Assembly: GCA_022606425.2 (NCBI GenBank)
Contig: JAHDVF020000890.1
Location: 586,501-650,500 of the forward strand
DNA length: 64,000 nucleotides
From: Lepidostoma basale
Lineage: Eukaryota; Arthropoda; Insecta; Trichoptera; Lepidostomatidae
Reading direction: 5' to 3'
The position numbers were made by a program, and so were the translations under genes. Shown here piece after piece: positions 41,605 through 52,619 of the stretch. Below the pieces are notes generated by a model. The model searched no databases, had not been told where the DNA came from, and saw only the letters and a list, made by a program, of their open reading frames with translations. Each line of letters starts with the position of its first letter. The first letter of the stretch is position 1.

Positions 41605-41990
41605 TTAACATTAATCCTGCATGGACGGGGGACAGACACAGAGATTGGATGAGCAAAGCTGACAAAATAGCGCCGCTGCGTCTTAAAACAGCTTCGGGTA
41701 AAAGCCGTGCCACACTGTTTTAAACAAGCTCTCCACATCGGTCTCCACCGGCAGTTTAAAACTGTGTAGACACTTGTTTGAAACAAAAATTCGTTTGACC
41801 TTCAACAACCTTTTTGGATGGACGCGCATAGTAGCGTGTGGACCCCTGTGGAGAGCTTGTTTACAACAGTATGTGGACGCTACACCAACCGTGGGCTCCA
41901 CAGTTCTCCACCAAGGTCACCCCTGTGGAGAGCTTGTTTCAAACAGTGTGGCACGGCCTTAAGCGGTGAGAGTCCCTCTTTTTTTAAACT
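41605..41990 (+). mobile_element. R1-type 3' UTR relic split by a MITE
   Basis: 41607-41699 aligns with the R1 3' end at 26635-26735 (GCATGGACGGGGGACAG, GCGCCGCTGCGTC, AACAGCTTCGGGTA), and 41962-41990 continues it (GCGGTGAGAGTCCC, then TTTTTTTAAA for the tail region). The MITE 41700-41961 sits exactly between, so it inserted after this older R1-like copy. Confidence 0.7.
41700..41961. mobile_element. PIF/Harbinger-like MITE, copy 2
   Basis: Inverted copy of 18086-18372, about 25 bp shorter inside. Terminal repeats ..GCCGTGCCACACTGTTTTAA / ..CAGTGTGGCACGGCC. Flanked by TAA/TAA. The empty-site comparison with the R1 3' UTR supports these borders. Confidence 0.75.
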
Positions 41991-42524
41991 ACTTGTTTAA
42001 CCAATTTTTCCTCATCCATTATTTCCATAAATCTAAACCATCTTAGTGCATTTTTAAAGACATACAATTGTTATACTGTATTCCCGTGAGTACACAACAA
42101 ATAAATACATAAAAAAACTTTTAATACGTTTAAGTCTGTACGGTTCTAAATCATAATCTGACGTTTGAGAAATTGGTCCACCGACAAAGTATACAGAATA
42201 AAAACTCAGATTCTAAGAGTGTGCGTTAATATCTTAGAATCCTGATTTTCCTTTGAAGATACGTACTATGATGTGTATAAAATTACATGTTTGCTGAATG
42301 AATAAGCACAAAGAATTATTCATCGGTAGGAGAAAAATGTTCGGATAAAAAATATATTTACAAGAAACGAAAGGGGCCCATTTCCTTAAGATGTATTCCC
42401 ATCCGGATTATCATATATACGGTGTTCTAAAACTAGTGACGATTCTTTTCGCAAAAATGTTCAAAACAACAATTTTTTACTCTTAGCCCACTACGAATAA
42501 CGATCAGATTAATTAGTCGAAGGA
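41991..42524. other. No gene seen
   Basis: AT-rich spacer. Confidence 0.4.
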
Positions 42525-42529
42525 TTTCA

Positions 42530-42600
42530 AATGGACTGGGATCTACCGGCTTACAGAGGTTCAGCCCTTGTGGTTATGCATCTTACGACACCGAAAGAAG
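42530..42600 (-). repeat. Repeat J, short copy
   Basis: GGACTGGGATCTACCGGC, TTACAGAGGTTCAGC and TCTTACGAC match 13265-13330. Confidence 0.4.
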
Positions 42601-42824
42601 AAGAAATATATTTGTATATTAATTCATACTAATAAGTTTAATATCCCGTGAGACTCGCAACCCAACAATATTGAATCATATTGAACCTGAAAAGTTATCA
42701 CAAGAAAAGACATCGTCTTTAAACTATACGAATAATAATGACAAAACCTTAAGAACGATGAAGCTATCAATGAACAAAAGTACCCTGAAGGCAAACTGAA
42801 ACGATATCCAAAACGTCGGCTGAG

Positions 42825-43412
42825 AATAATAATAATAATAAATTGGATGATTTATAGAGCGCCATTTTTATGAATTAATCATCTCAAGGGCGCTGTAGCT
42901 CCATTTTGTGAACTAGTTGAAGATACATATTTTGGTTAATGTGAAAAATTTTGGTTCAGAATATAGATTTTGTTAAAAATAAACATTCTGTTAAAAATAA
43001 AGATTTTCTTAAAAATAGACATGTTAAAAATAAACATTTTGTTAAAAATAAACATTTAGTTAAGAATAAACATTTTGTTAAAAATATTTAAAAAAAAATT
43101 AAATGAACGTTTTGTTAAGAATAAACATTTTTGTAAAAAATAAACATACAGTTGAAAATAAACATTTTTGCTAAAAATAAACATTTTGTCAAAATAAACA
43201 TTTAGTTATAATAAACATTTTGTTAAAAACAAACATTTTGTTAAAGATAAACATTTTTGTTAAAAATAAAACATTTTAGTATGGGGGATGCACCTGACGC
43301 AGTCGATCACCATTTGCATCAGGATAGGATAGTTTGAAGAGGTGCATTTTGAGCCTCGATCTAAACTCTGACGGGTTATCAATGCACTTTAAGTCTGCAG
43401 GGAGAGCGGAGA
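42825..43412 (-). pseudogene. Family G 3' end with a minisatellite inside its 3' UTR
   Basis: Minus strand: ADLKCIDNPSEFRSRLKMHL, FKLSYPDANGDRLRQVHPPY then a stop at about 43282, next the 18-bp minisatellite (42960-43275), then AAAATGGAGCTACAGCGCCC and an ATT tail at 42840-42826. The same order without the minisatellite is seen at 58555-58780. Confidence 0.7.
42960..43275 (+). repeat. 18-bp minisatellite, about 17 units
   Basis: Tandem units close to AAACATTTTGTTAAAAAT with length variants of 12-20 bp. Units vary by point changes and an A-rich interruption near 43081-43105. Confidence 0.85.
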
Positions 43413-43628
43413 GAAGGAGAAGTTATACCCAAAATACCAAAAAACAACAAATAATTCATAATCATGCACTATACATCTATCGATTTTTTGCCGATGTATA
43501 TAGATTGTATCCCTCAAATATCCAATGCCAATGCCAATCAAAAATTAAAAATAAAATACAACATTTTGAATGTACACAAATACTTGTAGACGAATACTGG
43601 ATTTTACCCATTGCGGGTTATCATTTCA

Positions 43629-43703
43629 AGGATTAATTGTATCTCAATTATTCCGTTTCCAATTTGCATCTTCGTCTCTATTGAGATACAACTAATCCTT
43701 AAA
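43629..43703. repeat. Short inverted repeat
   Basis: AAGGATTAATTGTATCTCAA at 43628-43647 opposes TTGAGATACAACTAATCCTT at 43680-43699 with one mismatch; the loop and right arm recur at 19083-19120. Confidence 0.55.
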
Positions 43704-44494
43704 AATAAAATACATTAAAATAGTTATTTCAAAACAAAAGCTCAAAATACACCTTTGTGTTGAAATATGTAACATAAAAATACTAAAATGTAATATAAAA
43801 AACGTTCAGTACGTATTTTCTTGATACATTAATTTCTAAACACCGTGTATAAAAATATACGAACGTACTTAGTGTATGATGTTTTTATATATTTTCTATT
43901 CAATGGCTTAGAAATGACGAGTTTCGGAAGGATATTCCGCAGAAGGAGATAGCTCCCTTTTCTGTTTGTCTCGCGCTGGTGTGAATTCGTTTACCGTTGG
44001 TTCCGCTTGCCATTAACGTACTGGGCGTAAAGTTGCTATCGCCGGGGCCGGAGAACTTTCAGGATACATCCATATCTTGATCGGCGGTTGGATTCGGTTC
44101 AGTTTAACCCAAGGACGAAGGAAGAAGATTCCGAAGACAAAGAAGCGATTATCCCGCCATGTTGCCGAAGCCGGCTTGACAATATAATGCGATGATTTAA
44201 AAAGCTTACCGAAATGATAAATGCGATTCGAGCATTCCGGATTCCAGAAACTGGGTGGAATCGTGGAAATAGTGATGGGGATATGAATATAATCGAATAT
44301 TGTTGTATCACTCGGTTATAATAGATTGCTTGATTAATGAAAGTGTAATAATAGTGATGGGATAATCTACAGAATAATCGAATATTCGTCGAATCTGCTA
44401 TTTATATAAACTAGATCAATAAAATTTGAATGAACGTGGGAAACAAAGATGGTAAGTTTTGTGGAATAGCCTCCATGTTAGTATTAAGTATGAG
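43704..44494. other. Low-copy spacer; GC-rich patch at 43920-44330
   Basis: GCCGGGGCCGGAGAAC near 44041 and neighbouring sequence stand out in GC. No repeat match or coding motif. Candidate conserved noncoding. Confidence 0.3.
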
Positions 44495-44612
44495 GATAGT
44501 GACATTAAACTTAAGAAATTTCTGAAGACTGCACTGTTCGGTCAGTCATTTCCTAGTGCGCCCTTGGAGTAATTGATTTTACAAAACGGCGCACTTAAAA
44601 TACAAGTCATCG

Positions 44613-44642
<30 letters not shown>
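44495..44642 (+). pseudogene. Family G-like terminus with AAT tail
   Basis: DSDIKLKKFLKTALFGQSFP, SAPLE then stop; 3' block TGCGCCCTTGGAGTAATTGA; tail of nine AAT units at 44617-44643. It resembles the FRSRLK..LF end of family G. Confidence 0.5.
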
Positions 44643-44645
<3 letters not shown>

Positions 44646-45416
44646 GTTATTAAATGTCTATATTTGAAATAAAAATGAACTTAGTTGAGATGGTAATTAT
44701 AAGTTTAAATAACCTTTGACTGTATTTAAATTTGTAATCAAAATTCAATCAATTACTTATCAATCATAAACAATTTAGTAAAATAAATTTGATAATCAAA
44801 TTCAAACATTTATACACTCGGAAAATTATTTTTTCCATGCATCTCAAAAACATTATTACATTTCTCGATAAATCGATTATCTAATATCTCGATTATGAAA
44901 TATTCGATTATTACCATCGCTATTGAGCACTGTGGTACAATACTTTTATACGAAACTGTACAGTATTCCTTATTACAATTGTGTGAGTGAACAGTGAATC
45001 AATGAAACTCCTTGTTAACAAGCTGTACAGACTTAATTTCATTTGAATGAGCTCTACAGGCATTACAGTACAAAATATGGGGCAGTATCTACAAATTCAC
45101 CGTTCCTTGCTCTAGACACATCAGATTGGATACTTTTGTATTGAGTTATATACCTTCTTAGCTAATTACTCGGCGAGTTGATTAAGAAACATTATTTATC
45201 TCAAGATACCCACAATTGATTACGTGTATACAATATGAACACAAACGAGCGCACTACACTTATATGATTATGTGAAAACGTTATATAATCAGATCAACTA
45301 AAGGATTATGAAGAAACTGTTTCACAAAAGTGAGGATAGAATGGTTTACCCCAAATAGAAATAAAAAGAAACGGAGTAATTTATTAAAAAATGTGATTGT
45401 GTCGTGAAACAATTCG
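44643..45416. other. No gene seen
   Basis: AT-rich spacer. Confidence 0.4.
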
Positions 45417-45791
45417 GTACTTATTTGGCAAAAGGTCCCAGATGCGTTTTTTGTGAAATTGAGTTAAATATACAATCATTATTATTTTTGCACACGTTTT
45501 GACAAAACGTTAGAGCTGTACTTTTTTTAAACTTTTTTTTATGTATTTTGTTTTATGCACAATTGCATTCAACCCCAATTTTTTAAATATATATATATAT
45601 ATATAGTTTTTAAATTGAGTTTCTGATATATCTTGTATATAACGTTATGCATCGAAAATTGATATTTGAAACAAACAATTTGGAACAAAAATTACATTTT
45701 TTATAAATAATCAAAATAATGTAAAAATCTTATTTTTGCTCTCCTGTAAAATTCATAAAAAAGCAGTTGGGACCTTTTGCCAAATAAGTAC
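45417..45791. mobile_element. MITE with perfect 24-bp terminal inverted repeats
   Basis: GTACTTATTTGGCAAAAGGT.. at 45417-45440 is the exact complement of 45768-45791; similarity extends a further ~12 bp inward. 375 bp, AT-rich interior with an (AT)n run at 45588-45604, no ORF. If the flanking TA (GTAC) is the target, a Tc1/mariner-type MITE is likely. Confidence 0.75.
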
Positions 45792-45929
45792 GAATTATAA
45801 CTGCTAAAGATAAGTTATAAATACTAGGAAAATATAGTTTGACTGAATATAGTATACCTTTATCATCTGGAAAAGGAAGTGAACTACAATATAATATATT
45901 ATATCCTTTAGAATTTGTAGTTTATTTCG

Positions 45930-46145
45930 TTCTCCCATGATGAAGACATACAATATTGTGAATATAATGAGAAAATTCAATCACACAAGTAAAAACAAAT
46001 ATAATATAAGACCCCCACACCGAAGGTTCCGATTCGATTCCCGCCAATGAAAGTGTGTTTCTCACACTGTCCTTGGTCTGGTGTATAATTTAAGCGACAA
46101 AAAATATCGATGGATTAGCTACCCAACACATGTCATGAGAATCTA
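45930..46145 (+). repeat. Hammerhead relic then SINE-1 (plus, 5'-truncated)
   Basis: 45933-45970 has TCTCCCATGATGAAGACA.. and ..AATGAGAAAATTCAA, a decayed GAAGG-subfamily unit. 46010-46145 is SINE-1 from just before the B box (GATTCGATTCCC) to CACATGTCATGAGAATC; the A box is missing. Confidence 0.6.
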
Positions 46146-47794
46146 GAAGTTTTAATGTATTTTATGGGATTAAAGTTTTTATTCGTATTAAGTATATAAT
46201 GGAATATAGTATTCAATGTATCTTAATCAATAATATTAAAATTGATCTTAATTTAATTTATCACGATCTTTCTATCAGCATGTTATGATCATAATACTTT
46301 ATATGTGATGAAAACTAAAGTACTAAAGACCCACGGCTTACATATTTGAAAAGATTTGAACTTAATTTTAACTGCTTTCAAAATCCATTTACATACCACG
46401 AAAATGTAGTATTGTTGTATCTGATCGAGAAATTCCATTTATTTTATACATTAAAAAAAGTTTAATAGCGGCCGCTGTAAGACTGATGATAATAATAAAA
46501 ATAAAAGAGAAGCTGGGATGAAAATATCTCGTAGGGGGCGACCTCTCGGGTAGCCTAGTGGTTTAGTATCTGTAAGTACTTCCACGGCCTGTCCTCTCGT
46601 CACGTTACCGAGATAACATCAGCCGAGGCATTTATTAAATTAGTAACAAGAAGCCGGTACAATTTGATCTAGACAACTTCGGATACAAAAAGAATTGGAT
46701 TAGAAATTTCATTATTAGAATGGAACATTGATTCTTTAACAACTTTCTTGGGTAGATAAGTTCGATAGAAATCTAAGAATAAAGGTTGCCCATTCTTTTG
46801 TTTGACTCATGCCGAAAATGTTTTTGAATTAATTTCCTTTTCATATACACACAAGTAAGTAAGAGAAGACAAAAGAAGCGAATATGTCGATAATTCACTC
46901 CTAAAATACCACACGCACATATAGAATAGACGTTTATAAATTGTGATGTAAATTAACACAATTCGAGAAATGAGTTGTTTGGATTTACAGTTTAAATAAA
47001 AATAAATATTTGATTAAAACACTGTTTTTTTCCACATCACATATTTGAAAAAAAATATATTTTTTTTAATTCACAAAAAATACCATGCTTAGGCATTATG
47101 AAAGGAATTGGCTAGAAGAAAACTATGTTATTACGAAAATTACGAGAATTATACAAAAATACTTTCATCGCGTACGAACGAAAGGTTCACACACATAAAT
47201 TTATTGAGAAGCCTCTACCGTAAAAAGGCTATTATTTCAGTAAAAATACAATTAAAATATGATTTCAAAAAATCACACAAATTGTATAATACATTTTTAG
47301 TGGCATTGCTGCATGACAGTTGAAAACGGGAACAAAAAAATCATAATGGCCCAACATTGTTACGAACCGGCGGCTGTTAAAATTGTCGACTCATCAAATC
47401 ACCACAAAATTAATCCATAAATAAATTGAAGCCCACACAGAAAAAAAGATGAATACGTTTAACGATAAGTCTGTAAAAAACGCATTTAGAAGTGTAAACC
47501 AATTACTATGTAATAAATCACGCTAAACGCTTTGATCGATTTGAATCGAGAATCCACCGAATTATGACGGACATCACTAGTTATGGCCGAAGACATGAAT
47601 GATTATACATAGAACATTTTAAGTGCGCAGATACAAGGGTGGTAGAAATATGTTCTTTAGGATTTCTAGTATATCCGTGTCTTGTGGTATCCTTTTCGCC
47701 CGACGTTTCTGATATACCCCAGATTTCAAAGAACATATAACATTCAAATCATTATAACCAAAAACATTAAAAACTGAGTGAGGTTATTATTATT
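46146..47794. other. No gene seen; few repeat scraps
   Basis: 46150-46200 is a scrap of the GCCTT subfamily. 46545-46575 (GGGTAGCCTAGTGGTTTAG) looks like an isolated A box without a B box. 47330-47600 is low-copy moderate-GC. The 71-codon frame at 47108 is unremarkable. Confidence 0.35.
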
Positions 47795-48018
47795 ATTTCG
47801 TTGAATCGCTCTTTACATCATGACAGCATGAGCCAAATCGATGTAAAGGGTATTATTATAGCTATCATAGTGATTCTCGTAACATAGGTAGCTAATCTAT
47901 CGCCATTTTATTGTCACGTGAATTCTACACCAGACCAAAGACAGTGTGACAATCACACGGCCGGGAATCGAACCCGGAACTTTTGGGGTGCCAGTCAATG
48001 CACGTCAATTGTCGTTAT
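47795..48018 (-). repeat. SINE-1 with alternative 3' tail, second example
   Basis: Tail TTGAATCGCTCTTTACATCA (47802-47821, plus-strand reading) after an ATT run, then the standard body and B box. A-box end decayed. Confidence 0.65.
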
Positions 48019-48169
48019 GACCGAAAACTATTAAGTGATGACTTTGTATGATAGGTTTTTTTCAGGGTGTTTAAAACTTATAGGTTTTAAAAAAATTAAA
48101 ATAAAAAATGTTTGTAAAAAATCTTTTTTAATGTATATTTAGTTAAAATCCACTAATGTTTGTGACTTC

Positions 48170-48247
48170 GACCGGTTTCGGCCTCTCGGTGCCATCTTTC
48201 AGGAGAATTTTGGACCAGAAGATATCAAAGAGCTGCCGAATCCGGTC
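48170..48247. repeat. Inverted hammerhead-like pair, CCGG subfamily
   Basis: Minus 48202-48170: CTGAAAGA (one-base insertion), U, GGC..GCC, GAAA, CCGG, TC. Plus 48215-48247: CCAGAAGA, ..GAGCTGCC, GAAT, CCGG, TC. Flanks on each side carry GTGACTTC / GAAGACAC and CACTAATGTTTGTG / CACAAACATTTGTG. Confidence 0.55.
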
Positions 48248-48519
48248 GAAGACACAAACATTTGTGGATTTTCAATCATCTTCATTATTTAAAATGAACC
48301 TCTACCATGAAATTTCAAATAACATTTTTGTTTGTGCATATTTTTAATCATTTTTATACTGGAAACCAAACTACCTAAGTAATCATTTTATTGTGGTTTT
48401 GAAAACGCGTTCTTTTAATTCAATGCGTTCTTATTTTTTATTTATTTTATTATTTATATTCTATATACAACATTCATCCTTCTTTTGTGTTCTATATGCG
48501 GTAAATAATTAAATCTAGT

Positions 48520-48610
48520 GTCGTTTCTAAAACGTAACATTTTTGCTGATTCTTGGAATGCCATTTTGGGTAATTAATGTGGTAGTTTCCCATTGCTTTT
48601 CACTTTCCAA
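48520..48610 (-). repeat. SINE-1 3'-end relic
   Basis: ACGTAACATTTTTGCTGATTC..GGTAGTTTCCCATTGCTTT matches the distal tail of the copy at 15757-16080. Confidence 0.4.
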
Positions 48611-49114
48611 GTCTAGTATATAGATTGAAAAAACACAAAAACAATATTATAAGTGATTAGCCTAAGGTGAGACAAGTCTTAAGTAAGCGGGACACTCTTT
48701 GAACAAGACTTAAGTATCGTCTGTATAAAGTATAATACTATTCGATCGGTCGCCGATGAGAATTACAATTAGCGGGACCACTAGACAAAAGAGGATTACT
48801 CTGGGATTTAGAATGAATAGCTACTTATCCATATAAAATACTCTCACAGATTTCCCTTTGTGTTATAAATTATTTATGGTCTCAGTTTCAGCAATTAAAA
48901 CAATAAACTTTGATATGCGAATTAAATACAGAAAAAAATATATAATTATAAAGGCGAATGAAAACAAGACTCCACCACCAGACTCCCCTATATTGCACTG
49001 AACAATCAGCCTCACGGAACTGGTCCTCGTGGAAGACCTCCTAAAATATTGAAGGACAGCTATCCACCTCACAGGAGGAGTAACCCTCTGGAGAATAGGC
49101 CAAAATGAACAATG
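48611..49114. other. Spacer; possible non-LTR scrap
   Basis: 48960-49090 reads GTGPRGRPPKIL in one frame, faintly like a non-LTR basic block. Not firm. Confidence 0.25.
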
Positions 49115-49239
49115 AAGACGTATGTTTTCTAGAAGTTATATTTTATTTTATGGGAATGCCTTAACAAGGCGAGACATCTCAATCCTGTAAAATTAAATAA
49201 AACTTCTAGAAAACAAACGTTTTCATTCGTGTTAATTTT
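49115..49239. repeat. Fold-back repeat with GCCTT helix at its centre
   Basis: GTTTTCTAGAAGTTATATTT (left) opposes AAATAAAACTTCTAGAAAAC (right); the centre is ATGCCTTAACAAGGCGAGAC, the helix II hairpin of the GCCTT subfamily with GAGA for GAAA. Confidence 0.6.
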
Positions 49240-49481
49240 GAACATTAATATTTTTTCTCGCATTCGCAATCCTAGGGATTGGTTTTGGGTAAAGTCTTGC
49301 ACCTCATCCTCCACTGCGCTCCGTCTTCTGTAACCCTCTTCAGCTCAATATATGATACGTAGTTCATGTCCTCGCACACCTGTTTCAGATACTCCCATAA
49401 ACGACGCCACCTTTAAGTTGTCCCAAACAATAAATAGGTTTAAAAACATCGTTTCTTCAAAAAATAATCAATAGAAGTTGT

Positions 49482-49560
49482 CGTCTAGGTCTAGGGGACT
49501 ATACGCTTCATATCTCATCTAGGGAACGTAAGTTTATCATCATATTTACAATTAAAATGT
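49482..49560 (+). repeat. SINE-2 relic
   Basis: GTCTAGGTCTAGGGGACTAT and TCTAGGGAACGTAAGTTT parallel the head of 167-322; B box lost. Confidence 0.35.
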
Positions 49561-49667
49561 TATGATATTACAAAATTACACGAATTAAATTATTCTAATA
49601 TTGATAACATACATATGAATGTTTGATTTTTTAATATTCATTTTTATATGGCAAAATAAGCCCTGGA

Positions 49668-49850
49668 GTGGCGACCGAGAACCGGCCACAGAAACCCAGG
49701 CAGACCACAAGCTAGACGGTCGGATGACATCATAAGAGTAACATGAGGTCAATGGCAGAGAGAGGCGAGGGATACAGATTTGAGGAAGTAGGGAAGGGAG
49801 ATCTATGTCCAACAATGGACGACTATTGGCTAATGATGATTATAATAAAA
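49668..49850 (+). pseudogene. Family C non-LTR 3' end
   Basis: EWRPRTGHRNPGRPQARRSD, DIIRVT, WQREARDTDLRK, REIYVQQWTTIG then stops and ATGATGATT tail. Clear parallel to 10605-10805. Short frame breaks. Confidence 0.6.
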
Positions 49851-49859
49851 TAAAAGCAT

Positions 49860-49992
49860 CAATAACATTGATATCATTCATAAAATGGAGCATTTTTACA
49901 GCACCTTTGAGATGAATAATTCATAAAAATTGTATTCTAGACATCATTCAATTAATATATTTTATTATTATTATTATTATTATTATAACTAG
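49860..49992 (+). repeat. Family G 3' UTR with ATT tail
   Basis: ATAAAATGGAGCATTTTTAC, AGCACCTTTGAGATGAAT and TCATTCAATT precede ATT units at 49962-49984. Same 3' block as 42835-42930 and 58690-58760. Confidence 0.55.
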
Positions 49993-49999
49993 TAAAGCT

Positions 50000-50443
50000 T
50001 TGACTTTGTAAAAATGCTGTTAACCAAACAACAATATAAGTATAATCTATAACTTTAAATTTTTTGTCGTGATTCATTAGCCGAAAGATTTTAATAAAAA
50101 ATAAAACAAAATGAACTGTTTGTTTTCGAAAGAATGCCTAATATTTGAAATATATTTTAGTATTTTTTTATAGTTAAAAACGTGAAATAACCGTGGAGGT
50201 TCCCTCCCACATTATTATTTGCGAGATGGTTTATAACTCTTTTGTTTTATGCTCCGATTCGGTGAAACAGTAAAATAGCGGGTAACGGTTAGTTGTATCT
50301 ACTCTGGGCTTCACACCGACTGCTGAGAGAAAACAAAAAATATAACAACGCCTAGTAGTAAAACAAAAGAAAAACGTTCTACTTAAACAAATATTTCTAA
50401 AATGTTGTGTTCATACTGATATTTATTGAACTGATTTAGATTT
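50000..50443. other. No gene seen
   Basis: AT-rich spacer. Confidence 0.4.
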
Positions 50444-50580
50444 TGGTGACTAGTTTAAAAATGAATTTGACTAGTTTTCACATAAAGTTGACTAGTTTTA
50501 AAATAAATGTAACTAGTTTTTAGATAAATTTGACTGGTTTTTTTATATCAATTTGGCTAGTTTTAAAATAAATAAATTAA
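50444..50580 (+). repeat. Minisatellite, ~26-bp unit
   Basis: Five or six units with core TTGACTAGTTTT plus A/T-rich linker (ACTAGTTTT.. spaced about 25-30 bp). Confidence 0.7.
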
Positions 50581-50999
50581 GTAGAGATCGTCCCAGGGAG
50601 TCATTTTGCATTAGTTTGAGTAACACTATCTGTAATTTACATCTTGTGTAGTGGTATTGGTTGAAGAAAGACAATTGTTTGGTGGTATACGTAGTCCAAG
50701 CCCAAGGATTTGTCAGTTTGCTGTCTGGTGTTGTTGCTAAAATATTCGGAAACAAGAAAAACACGACCACATGAATTTAGGAAATAAATAACCGCTTCCG
50801 AGTCCAGAAAATGAAATATTGTGTAAAGAGTGGAATATGGTTCTTTTTAACATTGTTGCAAAGTTTATTTTCATTTAATATTTCTAGATTTTATGATTTC
50901 CTAAATTTTGTACTATTAAGCATTATACGATGTTTTTTCTTTGTTGTGTTTAAAAATATTACTTTCGTTTTATTTTCAAGATTCATTCATTCATTTCTC

Positions 51000-51480
51000 G
51001 GCACTACATCCCGGTGTGGGACTTGGCCTCCTCCACGACGGTCCTCCGCTGACTTCTGTCTCTGGGCATTTCTCTCCATTCCCCAGCTCCTTCCATTCTC
51101 TCCCAATCTTGTTCCACGCAATTCGCCCATCTTTTCCTCGGTCTGCCTCTTGGTCTCTTATCGCGAGGCACCCATTTGGATATAATTTGTGGTGTTCTAC
51201 CCTCTGGCATTCTTTCCACATGGCCAGCCCACCGTAGGCGTTGAGACTTACAGAATCTCACTACTGTTTTCTGGTTAGTTAGTTCTTCAAGTTCAAGGTT
51301 TCTTTTAATTCTGTAAGTCCCATCCTCCAGCGTGGGTCCAAAATTTTTTCTCAGTATTTTCCTTTCAAAAAATGCCAGCCTGCCTTCCTCTCTCTGCGTT
51401 AGAGACCATGTCTCACAACCGTAAGTGACTACCGGTCTTATGATAGTTTTATTTTCAAGATTGTATAATTTCAAGATTTA
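51000..51480 (-). pseudogene. Family I non-LTR ORF2 C-terminal fragment
   Basis: A 156-codon minus frame: VTYGCETWSLTQREEGRLAF, ERKILRKNFGPTLEDGTYRI, QRLRWAGHVERMPEGRTPQI, RDKRPRGRPRKRWANCVEQD and VVEEAKSHTGM near the end. The YGCETW motif, LRW.GHV.RM and RGRP.KRW are standard in the post-RT tail. Upstream EN/RT absent. Confidence 0.75.
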
Positions 51481-51889
51481 TATTATACAATACAATATAA
51501 TTCAAGATTTATACAATACAAGATCTTTATTTTCAAGATTAATACAATTTAAGCTGCATATTTGCACTCACACTACTGCAAAACTAGTCCCTAAGATTAA
51601 TGATATCCAATTGTCTAATAAAGGAAATAATCGAATGTAGAACCAATCAATTGTACAACATTAATACAATTTGCTTAAGTGTACATATAAAATTAATTTC
51701 TTGGTCAACCAGCATACTTAGATTACACGTTAATAAAATTATCCTCAATTTATTGCCTCATAAACAAACACAATCTACAAAACTTATTTTTTTATATTAG
51801 GGTTGATTGCATGATGCTCCCTTTTAAATCATTTATTAACGTAAACAGTTTAATGGTGTGAACAATGAACAAAAATTATTCGTGAACAT
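51481..51889. other. No gene seen
   Basis: AT-rich; short ATACAAGAT-type internal duplication at 51475-51550. Confidence 0.35.
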
Positions 51890-52020
51890 TTATTTACACG
51901 TATTTATTGTTTCTTGAACAATAATATAAAACACCGTATTAAATATGAATTATTAATGAAAACGTGTATTTTCTAGTAGTTTTATTATATTGATTGGGAA
52001 AAGCATGATTCACCTTGCTT
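51890..52020. repeat. GCCTT-subfamily copy
   Basis: TATTGTTTCTTGAACAATAAT, GTATTAAATATGAATTATTAATG, TTTTCTAGTAGTTTTATTAT and CACCTTGCTTATTAAT. Related scraps at 52340-52430 (AGCAAGGCGAAACATTTT) and 52820-52930 (TTCGCCTTGCGAGGGCATTC). Confidence 0.5.
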
Positions 52021-52129
52021 ATTAATATAATGTTGACATAGTTAAATAATATTATTATTTGACATTATATCTATCATTGGATTATTTTTATTTTTATTTT
52101 TTATCAGGTCGTTTGAACCCAATATATAT

Positions 52130-52274
52130 TGATTCTCATAACATGAGATATGTAGCTAATCTGTCACATGAATTCTACAATAGACCAAAGACAGCGAGAC
52201 AATCACACTGCCATCGAACCCAGGTCCCTCGGTGTGGTAGTCAGAGCACTTGTCACTCTGCCACGAAGGCCGTC
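52130..52274 (-). repeat. SINE-1 copy
   Basis: A box CTTCGTGGCAGAGTGACAAG intact at 52249-52268; B box shortened (GGGTTCGATGG). Body has a 20-bp deletion after CACATG. Confidence 0.65.
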
Positions 52275-52619
52275 GGTTCGGCCGTCGTTCGGTTATTTAA
52301 CCAGAAAGATGCATAAAGGTAGATAAAAATTTGATCCCTAAATATTTTTTATTTCTTAGCAAGGCGAAACATTTTATTCCCATAGAATTTAATCAGTAAA
52401 CATAAACATCATATTAAATGCCTCAAATTTTATCAGAAATTATTCACATACAGCATGTGATAAATTTGTTTTTATTTTTTTTTAATCTTTGGATTTACTT
52501 CTTTATGCCAAGCAATCGTCCTAGTTCACACGAATGGAGTGAAATGAAGCACCAAATATTGTATTTCGGTTTGTTCTATATACAATCAAGAATCAAATTT
52601 ATTCCGTGAATATACAGAA

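Noticed and set aside
42960..43275. CRISPR array
   Set aside because: Unit repeats without distinct spacers, in eukaryotic DNA; a minisatellite.
44615..44643. AAT, ATT and AT microsatellites as CRISPR-like or regulatory arrays
   Set aside because: Simple repeats, mostly the tails of family G elements; no spacers of constant length.
46545..46630. tRNA or SINE starting at TAGCCTAGTGGTTTAG
   Set aside because: A-box-like only; no B box at the right distance and no second copy.
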